Part shown: positions 5,282 through 6,161 of the stretch, in pieces
How positions within the stretch are numbered: position 1 is the first letter of the stretch
Layout: every line of letters starts with the position of its first letter
Assembly (NCBI GenBank): GCA_022567815.1
Contig: JADFGI010000195.1
Location: 1 to 6,161, forward strand
Origin: Nitrospinota bacterium
Lineage (GTDB): Bacteria; Nitrospinota; Nitrospinia; Nitrospinales; VA-1
DNA length: 6,161 bases
Reading direction: 5' to 3'
Notes under the pieces: generated by a model
Database searches by the model: none
Told to the model about the DNA's origin: nothing
The model's input: only the letters and a program-made list of their open reading frames with translations
Program-made: the position numbers and the translations under genes

Positions 5282-6161
5282 TTATGGAACGGAGTTGTTG
5301 ATGGTATGGATCATTTCATTGAGGCGGCCAAAATTCCTGTGATTGAAATTAAAAACCAGCCTCGGTAAATCCAGGTGCTCCCTGTTCTTCAATTCATCTT
5401 TCAGCGGCGGGCTCGCCTGGATTTTCCCATTTGTCAGGATGTCTTTAAAATCGGAATTCAGCTGGCGGATGAGGTCCACCGGAATTTCCCTGGTAAACCG
5501 CAGGACGGTGAGACCCCCGACATATCTCAAGGAATGGTAAACCCGGAAAAAATCGGTGATATGTTTCGAGGCCTCTTCAGGCGAATGCGCTACCTGCAGG
5601 AGATTGCGGTCTTCCGCGGAAACAAAACCCCTCTTAATCAACACCGAATCGACGAAATCCAACCAGCTTTTCCAGTAATCCCCATTTTTATCTTCCAACA
5701 GAACGATGGGCCGAGGCAAGGTTTTTCCGGTTTGAAACAGGGTCAGGATTTCAAATCCTTCGTCGAGGGTTCCGAATCCGCCGGGAAGCAGAACGGTGGC
5801 ATCGGATTCCTTTACAAAAATCAATTTACGGGTGAAGAAATACTTGCACTGTATTAATTTGGGATCATTGGCAATGTAGTGGTTCGCCGCCTGCTCGAAG
5901 GGAAGCTTGATGTTGACGCCAAAGCTGTTTTCTTTTCCTGCCCCCCGGTTGACGGCTTCCATAACGCCTGGCCCGGCGCCGGATATCAACATGAACCCCT
6001 TCTGGACCAGTTGTCTCGAAAGTTCCAGAGCGAGGGCGTAATTCGGGTCGTTTTCAAGAGTCCGGGCAGAACCAAACACGATGACCTTGCGCTGGCTCCG
6101 GTAAGGATGAAATACTCTGAATGAGTGCCGCAATTCCTTGAGGGTGGTGTTGACCAGTTTA
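5282..6161 (-). CDS. LOG-family protein (lysine-decarboxylase-like nucleotide hydrolase), 5' end outside window
   Basis: The frame is open to the right edge, so the N-terminus is missing. The TTG at 6133 could be taken as a start, but the codons before it (LVNTTLKE) continue into LRHSFRVFHPYRSQRK, which looks like genuine family sequence. Motifs, counted from 6133: VFGSART (19-25), SGAGPGVMEAVNRG (51-64), FFTRK (99-103, with the conserved arginine), and PGGFGTLDE (117-125, the P-G-G-x-G-T-x-x-E signature; nt 5785-5759). The family includes LOG and PpnN-type enzymes that split nucleoside 5'-monophosphates into base and ribose 5-phosphate; the old name lysine decarboxylase is misleading. A C-terminal extension of roughly 85 residues (after about 198) follows the core, so this is a longer type than plant LOG. 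It is cytosolic, with no signal or membrane segment. Its exact substrate is unknown, and there is no evident functional link to the glycan genes. Confidence 0.9.
   Translation of the reverse strand, partial: KLVNTTLKELRHSFRVFHPYRSQRKVIVFGSARTLENDPNYALALELSRQLVQKGFMLISGAGPGVMEAVNRGAGKENSFGVNIKLPFEQAANHYIANDPKLIQCKYFFTRKLIFVKESDATVLLPGGFGTLDEGFEILTLFQTGKTLPRPIVLLEDKNGDYWKSWLDFVDSVLIKRGFVSAEDRNLLQVAHSPEEASKHITDFFRVYHSLRYVGGLTVLRFTREIPVDLIRQLNSDFKDILTNGKIQASPPLKDELKNREHLDLPRLVFNFNHRNFGRLNEMIHTINNSVP

Noticed and set aside
1..6161. CRISPR array, tRNA, rRNA, insertion sequence or phage genes
   Set aside because: No regularly spaced direct repeats, no cloverleaf or rRNA-like sequence, and no transposase, integrase or phage motif was seen on either strand.

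Overview
This is bacterial chromosomal DNA: densely packed genes, 4-bp start/stop overlaps, non-ATG starts and G+C near one half. The lineage cannot be fixed from the sequence. A Gram-negative environmental bacterium (deltaproteobacterial or Nitrospinota-like) is a weak inference from the mix of surface-glycan genes and the extended LOG-family protein.

Layout, left to right. Positions 1-170 are non-coding and hold compact hairpins: a terminator-like stem followed by T4, then two tandem 19-nt hairpin units. A two-gene plus-strand unit follows: a cytosolic family-2 glycosyltransferase (171-902) overlapping by 4 bp an extended SDR sugar epimerase/dehydratase-like gene (899-1783). It converges on a minus-strand unit read from right to left: a membrane-anchored family-2 glycosyltransferase of the polyprenyl-phosphate sugar synthase type (4907-4083), a three-helix DUF2304 membrane protein (4080-3682), a GT4 glycosyltransferase (3685-2553) split between two frames at a T9 tract, and a class I methyltransferase (2539-1850). 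A 374-bp intergenic region (4908-5281) has an AT-rich half and a hairpin-rich half. At the right edge lies a LOG-family protein (minus strand, 6161-5282), whose reading frame continues past the window.

The two converging units look like one surface or lipid-linked glycan locus. The membrane GT2 would load a sugar onto a polyprenyl phosphate, probably with the DUF2304 protein. The GT4 and the soluble GT2 would transfer sugars from nucleotide or lipid donors, the SDR would make or modify an activated sugar, and the methyltransferase could methylate or cap the product. The substrates cannot be read from the sequence.

Two observations deserve a second look. First, the GT4 gene is intact in both halves but needs a -1 shift (or one extra T) at a T9 run, so it is a candidate for transcriptional slippage, phase variation, a fresh mutation or a sequencing error. 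Second, a small hairpin repeat, TCCTCCCC-N7-GGGG, occurs three times; its inner stem bases change but pairing is kept, and it sits next to a shared 20-odd-nt element in two inverted composite copies that bracket the glycan genes.
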